Source of the DNA: Nematostella vectensis
Lineage: Eukaryota > Cnidaria > Anthozoa > Actiniaria > Edwardsiidae
Assembly (NCBI RefSeq): GCF_932526225.1
Contig: NC_064037.1
Coordinates: forward strand, 8,848,203-8,912,202
Direction of reading: 5' to 3'
DNA: 64,000 bases
The notes beneath the pieces were generated by a model, which searched no databases, was not told the origin of the DNA, and worked only from the letters and a program-made list of their open reading frames with translations. The translations under genes and the position numbers were made by a program. Below are positions 9,261-20,469 of the stretch, piece after piece; the stretch's first letter is position 1; each line of letters begins with the position of its first letter.

Positions 9261-10330
9261 ATGCACGTCACGTACAGTTAATGCCCGAGCATGCGTGGGC
9301 GATCGAGGTATAAGTTCAAAGAGAAAGTGAGCTGTCACTCATCAATCATGTCTCATACCAACATCACAACATTGGCTGTAACTAGGCAGGTTTTCAAACA
9401 ATAACAAACAATAACTAGTCATTCTTACCAATAATTCTTTGTTTTGGCATCATATGCGCGCGGTATAAATGGAAGGAGCTTTTAATATTATTATCGTAAA
9501 CACAGGGCACGTGCGAAAAATCATGGCCACTTTTGTATCGCGGACTGCCAAAGGGAGCCCAAGTCTTATTACACACCGGCCTAGAACCTCAACGTCCAAA
9601 TCCAGCACGCATGTATAGTTCAGTCAATCTATGAAATTTTTATGGCCCAGGTGGAACTAATTGCAATAGAATTTCTTCATCGAAGCTTTGTGTCGTCTGC
9701 GTATATAGCAGTGTTAGTGCCTTTGTCTGTGGCGTCTAGTAAATCGTTGATGAGGGTCGTAAATAAAAGGGGCCCACTAGGCTTCCTATAACAACCCTAA
9801 CTACTGAGTTGCTGTCACATGCAAGTTTCAGTAATTCCCGCGAGGGAATGCAGAAATACAGTTGTGATGAAAATATTTGAAATAGAAAGGAAACATGGAC
9901 AAGTTGCTTACTTTCGATACTCATCAAAGTGTGTCTTTTACATTTTTTTTCTAATGACCTTTGAAATTTTCTGATTTATACGTGCATTTTCAATTTCATT
10001 TAGTGTTTTCGGGGCAGGTTTTTGAAAGACAGAAATATTGGGAAAAGATATAAAACAGGGTCAATTTGCTTCGATTCGATATCCAAACTGGGTCTTTTAT
10101 CAATTTCGACCAATGGTCTTTTAAATGAACTGATTGAGCCGACATTCAGAAGGAAGGAGACATTTCGGATTAAGGTTTGAAATATTTTTTTTGCTTAGTA
10201 AATATTTAACACAAATTGGTAATAAATTTTTGTTTATTTTATAAAGAAATCGCTGACAAAGTATCCTAATTCCCGTGATCCGACCAACCGACGATCAAGA
10301 GACACAGAAGTCCCTCCAATAACTCGTAAA
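9261..10330. repeat. Interspersed repeat X, forward copy
   Basis: Blocks of this stretch recur in reverse complement at 21895-22350. One block is around 9325-9400 (GTGAGCTGTCACTCATCAAT) and another around 10150-10285 (GAAATCGCTGACAAAGTATC). The 3' copy is internally shorter. No frame is conserved. The class is unknown. Confidence 0.7.
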
Positions 10331-10682
10331 TGCTTTGCAAGTTTCACGAGTTAAAAAAGAAGGACCCCCAAAATTTTTCAGAAGCTTGTGTTGTTTGTTG
10401 TTCTGGTCTCGTTTGAGTTGTTTATAACTAATGAATTATGATAAAAACTAGCAAGCCTCATTTTTGTTCTTTACAGAATACTTCAATAATACAAATACAA
10501 TTTAATAGTTTTGAAACCACGAAGATTGCTCAAACCGAACACTTTGGTATTTTGTAAATTAAAGCGATTTCGTAAACCTGGGTTGGTTGATGGGAAAATA
10601 ATATTTAAAAAAACGTAAGAATAAAAATGGGATCTTCTGATAATACTTCATCTATTGTATGTCAAGGGGGGTACAAAACATG
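10331..10682. other. Intron sequence without recognised features
   Basis: AT-rich. I see no repeat, splice-bounded exon or frame. Confidence 0.4.
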
Positions 10683-11260
10683 GTCACGTGATTTGTGACG
10701 TCATCGATGACGTCACGAAAAGCAAAACTATTTCGATTTAACAAAAAATATCCAAATCTCATAAACGAAACATCATATGACAGCCAATCTCCAATATGGT
10801 CACGTGATTGTGGCGTCACGTGATATGGTCACGTGATCAATGACGTCACTAGAAGCAAATAAAAAAAATCATTCATATCTTGTGAAAGAAACATTGAATA
10901 ACAACTTGGTAGGTGTCATTTATGTGTCAGGGAGGGTGCCAAGATATGGTCACCAAATGCGTGTCGTCATCGATTACTTCACTTTAAGAAAAAACAGATG
11001 ATAGATATCATATCTGTATTCATATCTCCTAAACGAAACACCATATGACAACCAAACTTGGTATGTATCATTTTTACATCAGCATATTTTTTTTCTTTAT
11101 GTGACATCATCAATAATGTCATTTAAAGCAAAAAATATGCTGACGTGAAAAAATATATGTTTCATGAAAGAAACATCGTACGACAACCAAATTTGGTAGG
11201 TGTCATGTATATTTCAAATAGGGTGCAATGAAATGGTCACTAACGTCACTGAATTGGTGA
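10683..11260. repeat. Degenerate ~130-150-bp tandem repeats rich in CACGTG and TGACGTCA
   Basis: Four to five units share GGTCACGTGAT at one end and AACGAAACATCATATGACA(A/G)CCAA with a GGTAGGTGTCAT line at the other. The first two units (10683-10860) hold several CACGTG (E-box type) and TGACGTCA (CRE type) palindromes. They may be only a minisatellite or may bind bHLH/bZIP factors; no function is shown by sequence alone. Confidence 0.65.
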
Positions 11261-11761
11261 CGTGGGTCGCGTGATCTGTGAAATCGTTTTCGTCATGAAA
11301 AACAGAAATATAGTAAAAATATTTAATATTACTTAAATTATTAATCGAAAATAAGCAAAGATTTGGTCGTTTGGAGCTCCGCTTTTAAGAAATGCCTAAA
11401 TATATATATATATATATATTACTTTGCTTTTGCGAGGTTTATATTTTGCTTTTGCGAGTTTGTACTTTCATACCTGTCAACTCCAGACAATCTCAAGGCT
11501 TGAGAATCGTTTCGGGGAGGGGTGGGTTATATTTATTTCAGGGGGAGGGGTGGGAATACCCTCCACAGCGGGCTCGCAAGCTATAGCATCTAAATGGCTT
11601 TCCTGCTATCATTGAGCAAATCAGCAGACGTTTGCCATTAAGAAAGCTCTTGTGTACAATATAGATCTCGCATGCGTGTTCGGTAAATGGTGCTAAACAG
11701 GAAATTATTATTATTTTTTTACTGATAGAAAATAGAGAAGGATTTTTCTTTTTCTTTTTCA

Positions 11762-14700
11762 TATGTAGTCTATAGTAGTCTACGCCGTACATATGTAGTC
11801 TATAGTAGTGTGCGCAGTACATATGTAGTCTATAGTAGTGTGCGCAGTACATATGTAGTCTATAGTAGTGTGCGCGGCACATATGTAGTCTATAGTAGTG
11901 TGCGCGGTACATATGTAGTCTATAGTAGTGTGCGCAGTACATATGTAGTGTATAGTAGTGTGCGCAGTACATATGTAGTCTATAGTAGTGTGCGCGGTAC
12001 ATATGTAGTGTATAGTAGTGTGCGCAGTACATATGTAGTCTATAATAGTGTGCGCGGTACATATGTAGTGTATAGTAGTGTGCGCAGTACATATGTAGTG
12101 TATAGTAGTGTGCGCAGTATATATGTAGTCTATAGTAGTGTGCACGGTACATATGTAGTGTATAGTAGTGTGCGCAGTACATATGTAGTCTATAGTAGTG
12201 TGCGCGGTACATATGTAGTGTATAGTAGTGTGCGCGGTACATATGTAGTCTATAGTAGTGTACGCGGTACATATGTAGTCTATAGTAGTGTGCGCAGTAC
12301 ATATGTAGTCTATAGTAGTGTGCGCAGTACATATGTAGTCTATAGTAGTGTGCGCAGTACATATGTAGTCTATAGTAGTGTGCGCAGTACATATGTAGTC
12401 TATAGTAGTGTGCGCAGTACATATGTAGTCTATAGTAGTGTGCGCGGTACATATGTAGTCTATAGTAGTGTGCGCAGTACATATGTAGTCTATAGTAGTG
12501 TGCGCGGTACATATGTAGTTTATAGTAGTGTGCGCAGTACATATGTAGTCTATAGTAGTGTGCACAGTACATATGTAGTCTATAGTAGTGTACGCGGTAC
12601 ATATGTAGTCTATAGTAGTGTGCGCGGCACATATGTAGTCTATAGTAGTGTGCGCGGCACATATGTAGTCTATAGCAGTGTGCGCAGTACATATGTAGTC
12701 TATAGCAGTGTGCGCAGTACATATGTAGTGTATAGTAGTGTGCGCAGTATATATGTAGTCTATAGTAGTGTACGCAGTACATATGTAGTCTATAGTAGTG
12801 TGCGCGGTACATATGTAGTCTATAGTAGTGTGCGCAGTACATATGTAGTCTATAGTAGTGTGCGCAGTACATATGTAGTCTATAGTAGTGTGCGCAGTAC
12901 ATATGTAGTCTATAGTAGTGTGCGCGGCACATATGTAGTCTATAGTAGTGTGCGCGGCACATATGTAGTCTATAGTAGTGTGCGCGGCACATATGTAGTC
13001 TATAGTAGTGTACGCAGTACATATGTAGTCTATAGTAGTGTGAACAGTACATATGTAGTCTATAGTAGTGTGAACAGTACATATGTAGTCTATAGTAGTG
13101 TGCACAGTACATATGTAGTCTATAGTAGTGTGCGCAGTACATATGTAGTCTATAGTAGTGTGCGCGGTACATATGTAGTCTATAGTAGTGTGCGCGGTAC
13201 ATATGTAGTCTATAGTAGTGTGCACAGTACATATGTAGTCTATAGTAGTGTGCGCAGTACATATGTAGTCTATAGTAGTGTGCGCGGTACATATGTAGTC
13301 TATAGTAGTGTGCGCGGTACATATGTAGTCTATAGTAGTGTGCGCGGCACATATGTAGTCTATAGTAGTGTGCGCGGCACATATGTCGTCTATAGTAGTG
13401 TGCGCAGACATATGTAGTCTATAGTAGTGTGCGCAGTACATATGTAGTCTATAGTAGTGAGCGCAGTACATATGTAGTCTATAGTAGTGTGCGCAGTACA
13501 TATGTAGTCTATAGTAGTGTGCGCAGTACATATGTAGTCTATAGTAGTGTGCGCGGCACATATGTCGTCTATAGTAGTGTGCACAGTACATATGTAGTCT
13601 ATAGTAGTGTGCGCAGTACATATGTAGTCTATAGTAGTGTGCGCAGTACATATGTAGTCTATAGTAGTGTGCGCAGACATATGTAGTCTATAGTAGTGTG
13701 CGCAGACATATGTAGTCTATAGTAGTGTGCGGAGTACATATGTCGTCTATAGTAGTGTGCGCGGCACATATGTCGTCTATAGTAGTGTGCACAGTACATA
13801 TGTAGTCTATAGTAGTGTGCGCAGTACATATGTAGTCTATAGTAGTGTGCGCAGTACATATGTAGTCTATAGTAGTGTGCGCAGACATATGTAGTCTATA
13901 GTAGTGTGCGGAGTACATATGTAGTCTATAGTAGTGTGCGGAGTACATATGTTGTCTATAGTAGTGTGCGCAGTACATATGTAGTCTATAGTAGTGTGCG
14001 CAGTACATATGTAGTCTATAGTAGTGTGCGCAGTACATATGTAGTCTATAGTAGTGTGCGCAGTACATATGTAGTCTATAGTAGTGTGCGCGGTGCATAT
14101 GTAGTCTATAGTAGTGTGCGCGGTACATATGTAGTCTATAGTAGTGTGCGCGGTACATATGTAGTCTATAGTAGTGTGCGCAGTACATATGCAGTCTATA
14201 GTAGTGTGCGCAGTACATATGTAGTCTATAGTAGTGTGCGCGGTACATATGTAGTCTATAGTAGTGTGCGCAGTACACATGTAGTCTATAATAGTGTGCG
14301 CAGTACATATGTAGTCTATAGTAGTGTGCACGGCACATATGTCGTCTATAGTAGTGTGCGCGGCACATATGTCGTCTATAGTAGTGTGCACAGTACATAT
14401 GTAGTCTATAGTAGTGTGCGCAGTACATATGTAGTCTATAGTAGTGTGCGCAGTACATATGTAGTCTATAGTAGTGTGCGCAGACATATGTAGTCTATAG
14501 TAGTGTGCGCAGACATATGTAGTCTATAGTAGTGTGCGGAGTACATATGTAGTCTATAGTAGTGTGCGGAGTACATATGTCGTCTATAGTAGTGTGCGCG
14601 GCACATATGTAGTCTATAGTAGTGTGCGCAGTACATATGTAGTCTATAGTAGTGTGCGCGGCACATATGTAGTCTATAGTAGTGTGCGCAGACATATGTA

Positions 14701-16100
14701 GTCTATAGTAGTGTGCGGAGTACATATGTAGTCTATAGTAGTGTGCGGAGTACATATGTAGTCTATAGTGGTGTGCGGAGTACATATGTAGTGTATAGTG
14801 GTGTGCACAGTACATATGTAGTCTATAGTAGTGTGCGCAGTACATATGTAGTCTATAGTAGTGTGCGCGGTACATATGTAGTGTATAGTAGTGTGCACGG
14901 TACATATGTAGTGTATAGTAGTGTGCACGGTACATATGTAGTCTATAGTAGTGTGCGCGGTACATATGTAGTCTATAGTAGTGTGCGCGGTACATATGTA
15001 GTCTATAGTAGTGTGCGCGGTACATATGTAGTCTATAGTAGTGTGCGCGGTACATATGTAGTGTATAGTAGTGTGCACGGTACATATGTAGTCTATAGTA
15101 GTGTGCGCGGTACATATGTAGTCTATAGTAGTGTGCGCGGTACATATGTAGTCTATAGTAGTGTGCGCGGTACATATGTAGTCTATAGTAGTGTGCGCGG
15201 TACATATGTAGTCTATAGTAGTGTGCGCGGTACATATGTAGTCTATAGTAGTGTGCGCGGTACATATGTAGTCTATAGTAGTGTGCGCAGTACATATGTA
15301 GTCTATAGTAGTGTGCGCGGTACATATGTAGTCTATAGTAGTGTGCGCGGTACATATGTAGTGTATAGTAGTGTGCACGGTACATATGTAGTGTATAGTA
15401 GTGTGCACGGTACATATGTAGTGTATAGTAGTGTGCGCGGTACATATGTAGTGTATAGTAGTGTGCACGGTACATATGTAGTGTATAGTAGTGTGCACGG
15501 TACATATGTAGTCTTTTGTAGTGTGCACGGTACATATGTAGTCTATAGTAGTGTACGCGGTACATATGTAGCCTATAGTAGTGTGCGCAGTACATATGTA
15601 GTCTATAGTAGTGTGCGCGGTACATATGTAGTGTATAGTAGTGTGCGCAGTACATATGTAGTGTATAGTAGTGTGCGCAGTACATATGTAGTCTATAGTA
15701 GTGTGCGCGGTACATATGTAGTCTATAGTAGTGTGCGCAGTACATATGTAGTCTATAGTAGTGTGCGCAGTACATATGTAGTCTATAGTAGTGTGCGCAG
15801 TACATATCTAGTCTATAGTAGTGTGCGCGGTACATATGTAGTCTATAGTAGTGTGCACGGTACATATGTAGCCTATAGTAGTGTGCGCAGTACATATGTA
15901 GTCTATAGTAGTGTGCGCAGTACATATGTAGTCTATAGTAGTGTGCGCAGTACATATGTAGTCTATAGTAGTGTGCGCAGTACATATCTAGTCTATAGTA
16001 GTGTGCACAGTACATATGTAGTCTATAGTAGTGTGCGCAGTACATATGTAGTCTATAGTAGTTTGCGCAGTACATATGTAGTCTATAGTAGTGTGCGTAG
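11762..16100. repeat. 30-bp minisatellite in intron 1 of gene A (~144 units)
   Basis: The unit is TACATATGTAGTCTATAGTA plus GTGTGCGCAG. It contains three palindromic words: TACATATGTA, CTATAG and TGCGCA. Variation is concentrated in the GCGCAG word (GCGCGG, GCACAG, GCACGG) and in GTCTATAG/GTGTATAG. Some units are 29 bp (GCGCAGACATATG, e.g. near 13405, 13670, 13700, 13885, 14480, 14510, 14690) and shift the frame. Because the unit is ten codons, open frames of 500-620 residues appear on both strands; these are artefacts. The homologous intron of gene B carries the same repeat (48769-50780). Confidence 0.97.
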
Positions 16101-16429
16101 TATATATAGTATAGTGGACAATGCGTCATGTGTGGATATTGTCTGGGACAAAGAGTTGAAAATATCGATGCCCAAGGAAAGCTTTCAGTCGCCGTGTGCA
16201 AAGTAGTTCATATGCAGTCAATTGTAACGTTGGCAGTACATGTACGTCTTATACCAGTAAACGCTGTCGATATACGGTCTATAGCAGCATATCGCTATGG
16301 TAACAAAGTGCATAAACATCACGTTTATGGGCCAATGTCGTCTAAGTATGCCATTATACTAAGCCTATACCAGCCTTGTTATAGTGTTTTTGAAACTGTG
16401 AAAAATAAATAATATTTTTTCCCCACCAG
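16101..16429 (+). other. Intron 1 of gene A, 3' end
   Basis: It is homologous to 50781-50968 before exon 2 of gene B (shared AGTAAACGCTGTCGATATACGG line) and resembles decayed minisatellite units. It ends in TTTTCCCCACCAG, the acceptor of exon 2. Confidence 0.7.
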
Positions 16430-16995
16430 CCTGGGTGACATCATTGGCTTCGGGATTCAAACACTTCTTGGCCATAATATGCACCTTACTAGTGCAGCGC
16501 TACGGCTCCCGCGCCACGGCCATCGCGGGGGGTTTCGTGTGCGCCATCGCCTTCCTCTCCTCCGCTTACAGTCCCTCCCTGGAGCTTCTCTACGTCACGT
16601 ACGGTGTCGGTTTGGGCTTGGGGACCTCGCTTTGCTTCTGTTCGGGCCTGGGCATTATACCTATGTACTTCGAGAAACATCAAGCACTAGCCTATTCCCT
16701 CGGGCAGCTCGGGGCACCAGTAGGAACCCTGACGTTGACCCCTCTCCTTCAGTACCTGTTCAACAAGCTTGGGTTCAGTCTGACTATGGTGGCGATAGCC
16801 GGGTTTCATATCATCGTGGTTATCAGTGGATTGACTTACAGACCTGTCCCCGAGGTACCCCGGAGGGACGGTGAGGCGGAGGTTCGGGCTAAAAAGGGCT
16901 TTGATGTGTCCGTGTTCAAAAACAGAAAGTTCGTCATGTGGCTCGTGTGTCTAGCTACGGTGTTTCCAGCGCTGTTGATCCCTTACGTTCATTTG
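16430..16995 (+). CDS. MCT-like transporter gene A, exon 2 (TM2-TM7)
   Basis: The exon spans about residues 86-274. It encodes helices 2-6 (FLAIICTLLV, AIAGGFVCAIAFLSSAY, LYVTYGVGLGLGTSL, GAPVGTLTLTPLL, MVAIAGFHIIVVISGL), a charged cytosolic loop (RRDGEAEVRAKKG) and helix 7 ending in PYVHL. The line YFEKHQALAYSLGQLG fits the second conserved SLC16 signature, before TM5. The acceptor is CCCCACCAG|CC (16429/16430, phase 1). The donor is CATTTG|GTAAGT (16995/16996, phase 0). It is the same length as gene B exon 2 (566 nt) and differs from it by about 11 residues in 188. The substrate cannot be read from the sequence; SLC16 members carry monocarboxylates, amino acids, thyroid hormone and others. 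Confidence 0.93.
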
Positions 16996-17113
16996 GTAAG
17001 TTTTGAAGGCTAGTGTTCAGCCCGCAGTGAGGTTATCAGATAAAATGTTATTCCCTTGTTTGTTCCCCCATTCTTTGATTTTTTTGTTGTTGTTGATTTG
17101 ATTGCTTAAACAC

Positions 17114-17863
17114 GAACGCGCACTATAAAAGGGACTTGCCTTCGTCATTCGTCATTTGACTTCGCTGAATGCACAGCTCCCTAGAGAAAAGATAGAAAGC
17201 TATAATAGAGTCCCAAATTGGCCAAAAACGCACCATTGAAGTTAGTACAGTTTTATAACAAAACAAAACTAAGGGAGGATTAGGTCGGTTTTGAAGTCAT
17301 GAATTTGCAGATTGGCTGTTTGTCCGTGCGCGCACCTGAATGACGCCATTTCAATAGATCGCCGGCCGTATCCGGAAATTTTTGAAAACGCTCTTTTGTA
17401 GGGGAAATTTTTTTTGGCAAATACGTATATATGTGGACGGTCTATCCGGAAAAAAATTAATACGCTTCCGTTATTCTGTTGGATACGGCCGGAAATTACG
17501 CCGGATACGTGTGGACGAGAGCCTGACCCGTAGAAAAAAAATCACACATTTGCGAATACGTGTGAGCCTTATTGTTCAATTCAAACGAGCGCGCGCTGTG
17601 TTTAATTTCTCAATGACAATTTTTGTACTTGTTTTTGTAGAAAATTAATTCGAAACACTTTTCTCGAATATGCCTGATACTTCTTTACCATTCTCTAGTA
17701 CTTTAAAGTTGTCTTAGTTTGTCGTACGGCTTTGCTTTTTGCTATGTTTTCTTCTGGCAGTTTCATAGGTCCGCACTTAGTGAAGTCTGGCTGTGAATGA
17801 AGACGACATGCGCGAGAGCTTGCGAAAAAGGGGGCGGAGGTATCTCTTTCATAGCGCGCGTTC
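17114..17863. mobile_element. Insertion with inverted termini in intron 2 of gene A
   Basis: Gene A intron 2 is 1098 bp against 303 bp in gene B. The extra sequence starts with GAACGCGCACTATAAAAGGG and ends with the complement of GAACGCGCGCTATGAAAGAG (18 of 22 matching). It contains an inner inverted GGCCGTATCCGG/GGATACGGCC pair (about 17365-17505). It is probably a non-autonomous DNA element, perhaps composite. No protein seen. Confidence 0.7.
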
Positions 17864-18093
17864 TATTTAAAATGGTAGCAATTACCCCAAGCATACTAAA
17901 AGGCGAGAACTCTCTAAATCTTAATTTTCATAGTATACGCAGGTGAGAAGCTAGCATAGTTTTTTAAGGTCATACAAATGGAGAAGTACAGGCCAAAATG
18001 TGCTTAAATTTACGGTTTACGGTTAAGGTTTTTACTGTAAAAGTTTTTTTTTACGGTGATTCACCATTAACTTGTAAATTTCCCTTTTCCCAG

Positions 18094-18636
18094 GTGCGTC
18101 TCGCCGAAGACAAAGGAATCAGCGAATTCCAATCAGCATTCCTTCTGTACTTCATCTCAGTAACGTCAGCAATTTGCCGTCCGATAGTTGGCCACGTATC
18201 GGACAGATGGCCCAATCGACGTCTCCAATTCCTCCAGTTTGCCTTCTTCTTTTTTAGCACAGCAAACTTCCTCGCACCTCTAGCAACGAGCTTTGCGGCT
18301 CTGGCTGTGTACGCGTGCGCGTTCGGGGTCTTTGAGGCTTTCTTGTGGTCACTGATCGTAATAAACACTGTGGATATTGTTGGAGTGCATCGACTGCCCT
18401 CTGGTATTGGCTGGTTGTTTTTCCTGATATCTTTCCCTGAAGTCTCCGGGCCACCTTTTGCCGGCTGGATTTATGACCTGTCCAAGAGTTATTCCATAGC
18501 GTTCTTTGTGAGTGGTGGTGTGGTCGCTCTGGCTGGATTGATGATGTTCTCTTTGATCTCGTTTGAGGAGTGGTTTTGTTGTAATACTTATGAGAGCAGA
18601 AGAATTGATCCAATCCCTAACCCGCCGGCAGTGTAG
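18094..18636 (+). CDS. MCT-like transporter gene A, exon 3 (TM8-TM12, stop)
   Basis: The acceptor is TTTCCCAG|GTGCGT (18093/18094), phase 0; the stop TAG is at 18634-18636. It encodes VRLAEDKGIS, then helix 8 (FLLYFISVTSAICRPIVG) and helices 9-12, with a polar tail (NTYESRRIDPIPNPPAV). The Arg-Pro of CRPIVG corresponds to the conserved TM8 Arg of MCT1 (R313). The Asp four residues before it in MCT1 (D309) is Ser here, and in TM1 the position of MCT1 K38 is Asn, by gapless alignment by eye. This argues against a classical proton/lactate carrier. It differs from gene B exon 3 by eight residues in 180. Confidence 0.93.
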   Translation: MRLAEDKGISEFQSAFLLYFISVTSAICRPIVGHVSDRWPNRRLQFLQFAFFFFSTANFLAPLATSFAALAVYACAFGVFEAFLWSLIVINTVDIVGVHRLPSGIGWLFFLISFPEVSGPPFAGWIYDLSKSYSIAFFVSGGVVALAGLMMFSLISFEEWFCCNTYESRRIDPIPNPPAV

Positions 18637-18795
18637 AATTCGATAAGAGGCGAGGCGATCAGTGATATGTTAAATGATATCTGATCATGTGTCTCCAGTC
18701 AATTTTTATTAATTTACAAACTGTTTATTCAATCTGGTCACGTCATTGATGTTTGATTGCTATATACCGTTACTTCCCATTGAAAGATTATGTTA
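18637..18795 (+). other. 3' flank of gene A shared with gene B
   Basis: Homologous to 52381-52550 after gene B (GGCGAGGCGATCAGTGATAT). Homology breaks near 18795 and resumes near 21157, so about 2.36 kb were inserted after gene A or lost after gene B. No clear AATAAA was picked out. Confidence 0.6.
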
Positions 18796-19085
18796 GGATA
18801 AACTCTGATTTTAGTAATTGTAGTAAGCGAATATAGAAGTTTAGATATTTAGTCTAGCTAGAAGGCAATGTTATAAAGGTTTAATATTCTAGCTGTAGGA
18901 ATTAACAAATACGCAAGTTCTGGATATTGTTCTAGTACAAACATTTTATTATGTGTTAGAAATATTCCTAACCGTTTTCTTAGTTTTATTGATTTAGTTT
19001 TAGTAGTAAATTGGTCGCTTAATTTGTTGTTTGATTCTGATTGGTTCGTACTTTCTACTCATGTTTTACAGGATAGGTTTTCATA

Positions 19086-19595
19086 TTGTTTATAGGTTAT
19101 AGTCTAGTATATTTATCGCTCGTACGACCATCACTGGAATATGCCTCAGCGGCATGGAGCCCTTATACAGACACAGACGTAAATAGATTAGAACAGGTAC
19201 AAAAGAACGCAGCCAGATTTGTAACAAACAACTATACTTTCCAAGCTAGCTCCACAGAGCTTGTGAAACAACTAAAATGGGATACGCTTGAAACTAGAAG
19301 ACTATTCCACCAGTCAGTTCTAATGTTTAAATTCTATAACAACCTTGTGGCCTGCCCTCTCCCTACTTCTGTTTCTCAACCGGCATATAAAGTCACTAGG
19401 AGGCATAACCATAGTTTTTTGCAACTACAGTCTAATATTCTATCCTATAATTATTCCTTTTTTCCAAGAGCTATAAGAATCTGGAACTTACTTCCCAGTA
19501 ACGTTGTCAATCAAGTAACCCTAGAGGCATTTAAAACAGCCGCTCTGCCGGCCATCAGGCAGCTAAAGGTGCCTTCGCACCTACGCCGGCTTTAA
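19086..19595 (+). pseudogene. 5'-truncated non-LTR retrotransposon (LINE) reverse transcriptase fragment
   Basis: About 170 codons are open to the TAA at 19593-19595. They carry the C-terminal region typical of LINE polymerases: RPSLEYASAAWSPY, then NRLEQVQKNAARFV, then LKWDTLETRRLFHQ. The catalytic YxDD part and endonuclease are absent, as expected for 5' truncation. It lies inside the about 2.36-kb block present after gene A and absent after gene B. The clade (CR1/L2-like) is a guess from these motifs. Confidence 0.82.
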
Positions 19596-20050
19596 AGCTG
19601 ACCAACCCTCCCATTACTAGCGTAAGCTATATATACATGTGTATAGGGAGTATTTATTTAAGTATTTAAGTACTTCATGTTTCTATATTGAAAAACGGAA
19701 GTTCTTTAGTTTTGGTTATGTTTTAATGATAATTCAGATTTTGTTTACAATTGATGGTTTCCTTAGTCTAGATTTTATCACGCCCGTGGACCCTCCGCTT
19801 CGATGACCTTTGGTTGCGTCTAAATCCAGGGAGTGTCCAGTTTCTATACGTGGCAGAATCGCGGTTTCGGACATTTTATTTGGCAAGCTATTCTTTTAAA
19901 TTTTCTTCAAAACCACATGCCGTTTTTTCCCCTTGGTTAAGACATTATTTATTTGTATCGTTATTTCATTTAGGGGAAACTGTTGTAGTCACGCGCTCTT
20001 TGAGCATGCGCATTTAAGTTTTTAAAAGCTGCTCATTAGTCTATCGTAGC
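19596..20050. other. Sequence between LINE fragment and foldback
   Basis: Possibly LINE 3' sequence at first. No further features recognised. Confidence 0.35.
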
Positions 20051-20469
20051 GGTCGTCCACACTAACACGGATTCAAAAGTATCCGGATTCGTTTTGCCGA
20101 AAACGCATCACTTGATTCGCGTCCACACTATCGTTTTCGCACCGTGTTCGCCTGGATCCAGCTGTCCACACTAACACGGATTCAAACGTTTGACAACGCT
20201 GAAAGGTACGGGGTGACGTCATTTTTATGATATGCGCATGCTCAAAGCAGCGCGCGCCTGCGATATGACGCCATCGTTTTCATTTTGATACGGATTGGAC
20301 CGTCCACACTACGGACCAAAGTATACGGATTCATTCTGATTCACTTTCGACAGCGTTTTTAAAAGTATCCGGATTCGCTGGATCCAGCGCGCGTGTTAGT
20401 GTGGACGGAAGGCCTAAACGTATCAAAAAGTATACGGATTCAAACGAATCCACGTTAGTGTGGACGACC
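20051..20469. mobile_element. Foldback MITE with GGTCGTCCACACTAAC termini
   Basis: The left end, GGTCGTCCACACTAAC (20051-20066), is perfectly complementary to the right end (20454-20469). Inside, GTCCACACTAACACGGATTC and CGTATACGGATTC-like words repeat in both orientations, so most of the 419 bp can fold back. No protein. Confidence 0.88.

Noticed and set aside
11762-16100. CRISPR-like array
   Set aside because: Units follow each other without unique spacers, in an animal intron; it is a minisatellite.
11538-16201. Open frames of 500-620 residues on both strands (repeats of a ten-residue word)
   Set aside because: They follow directly from a 30-bp repeat without stop codons. Frames are open on both strands and break only where 29-bp units occur. 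No start context, signal or conserved end.
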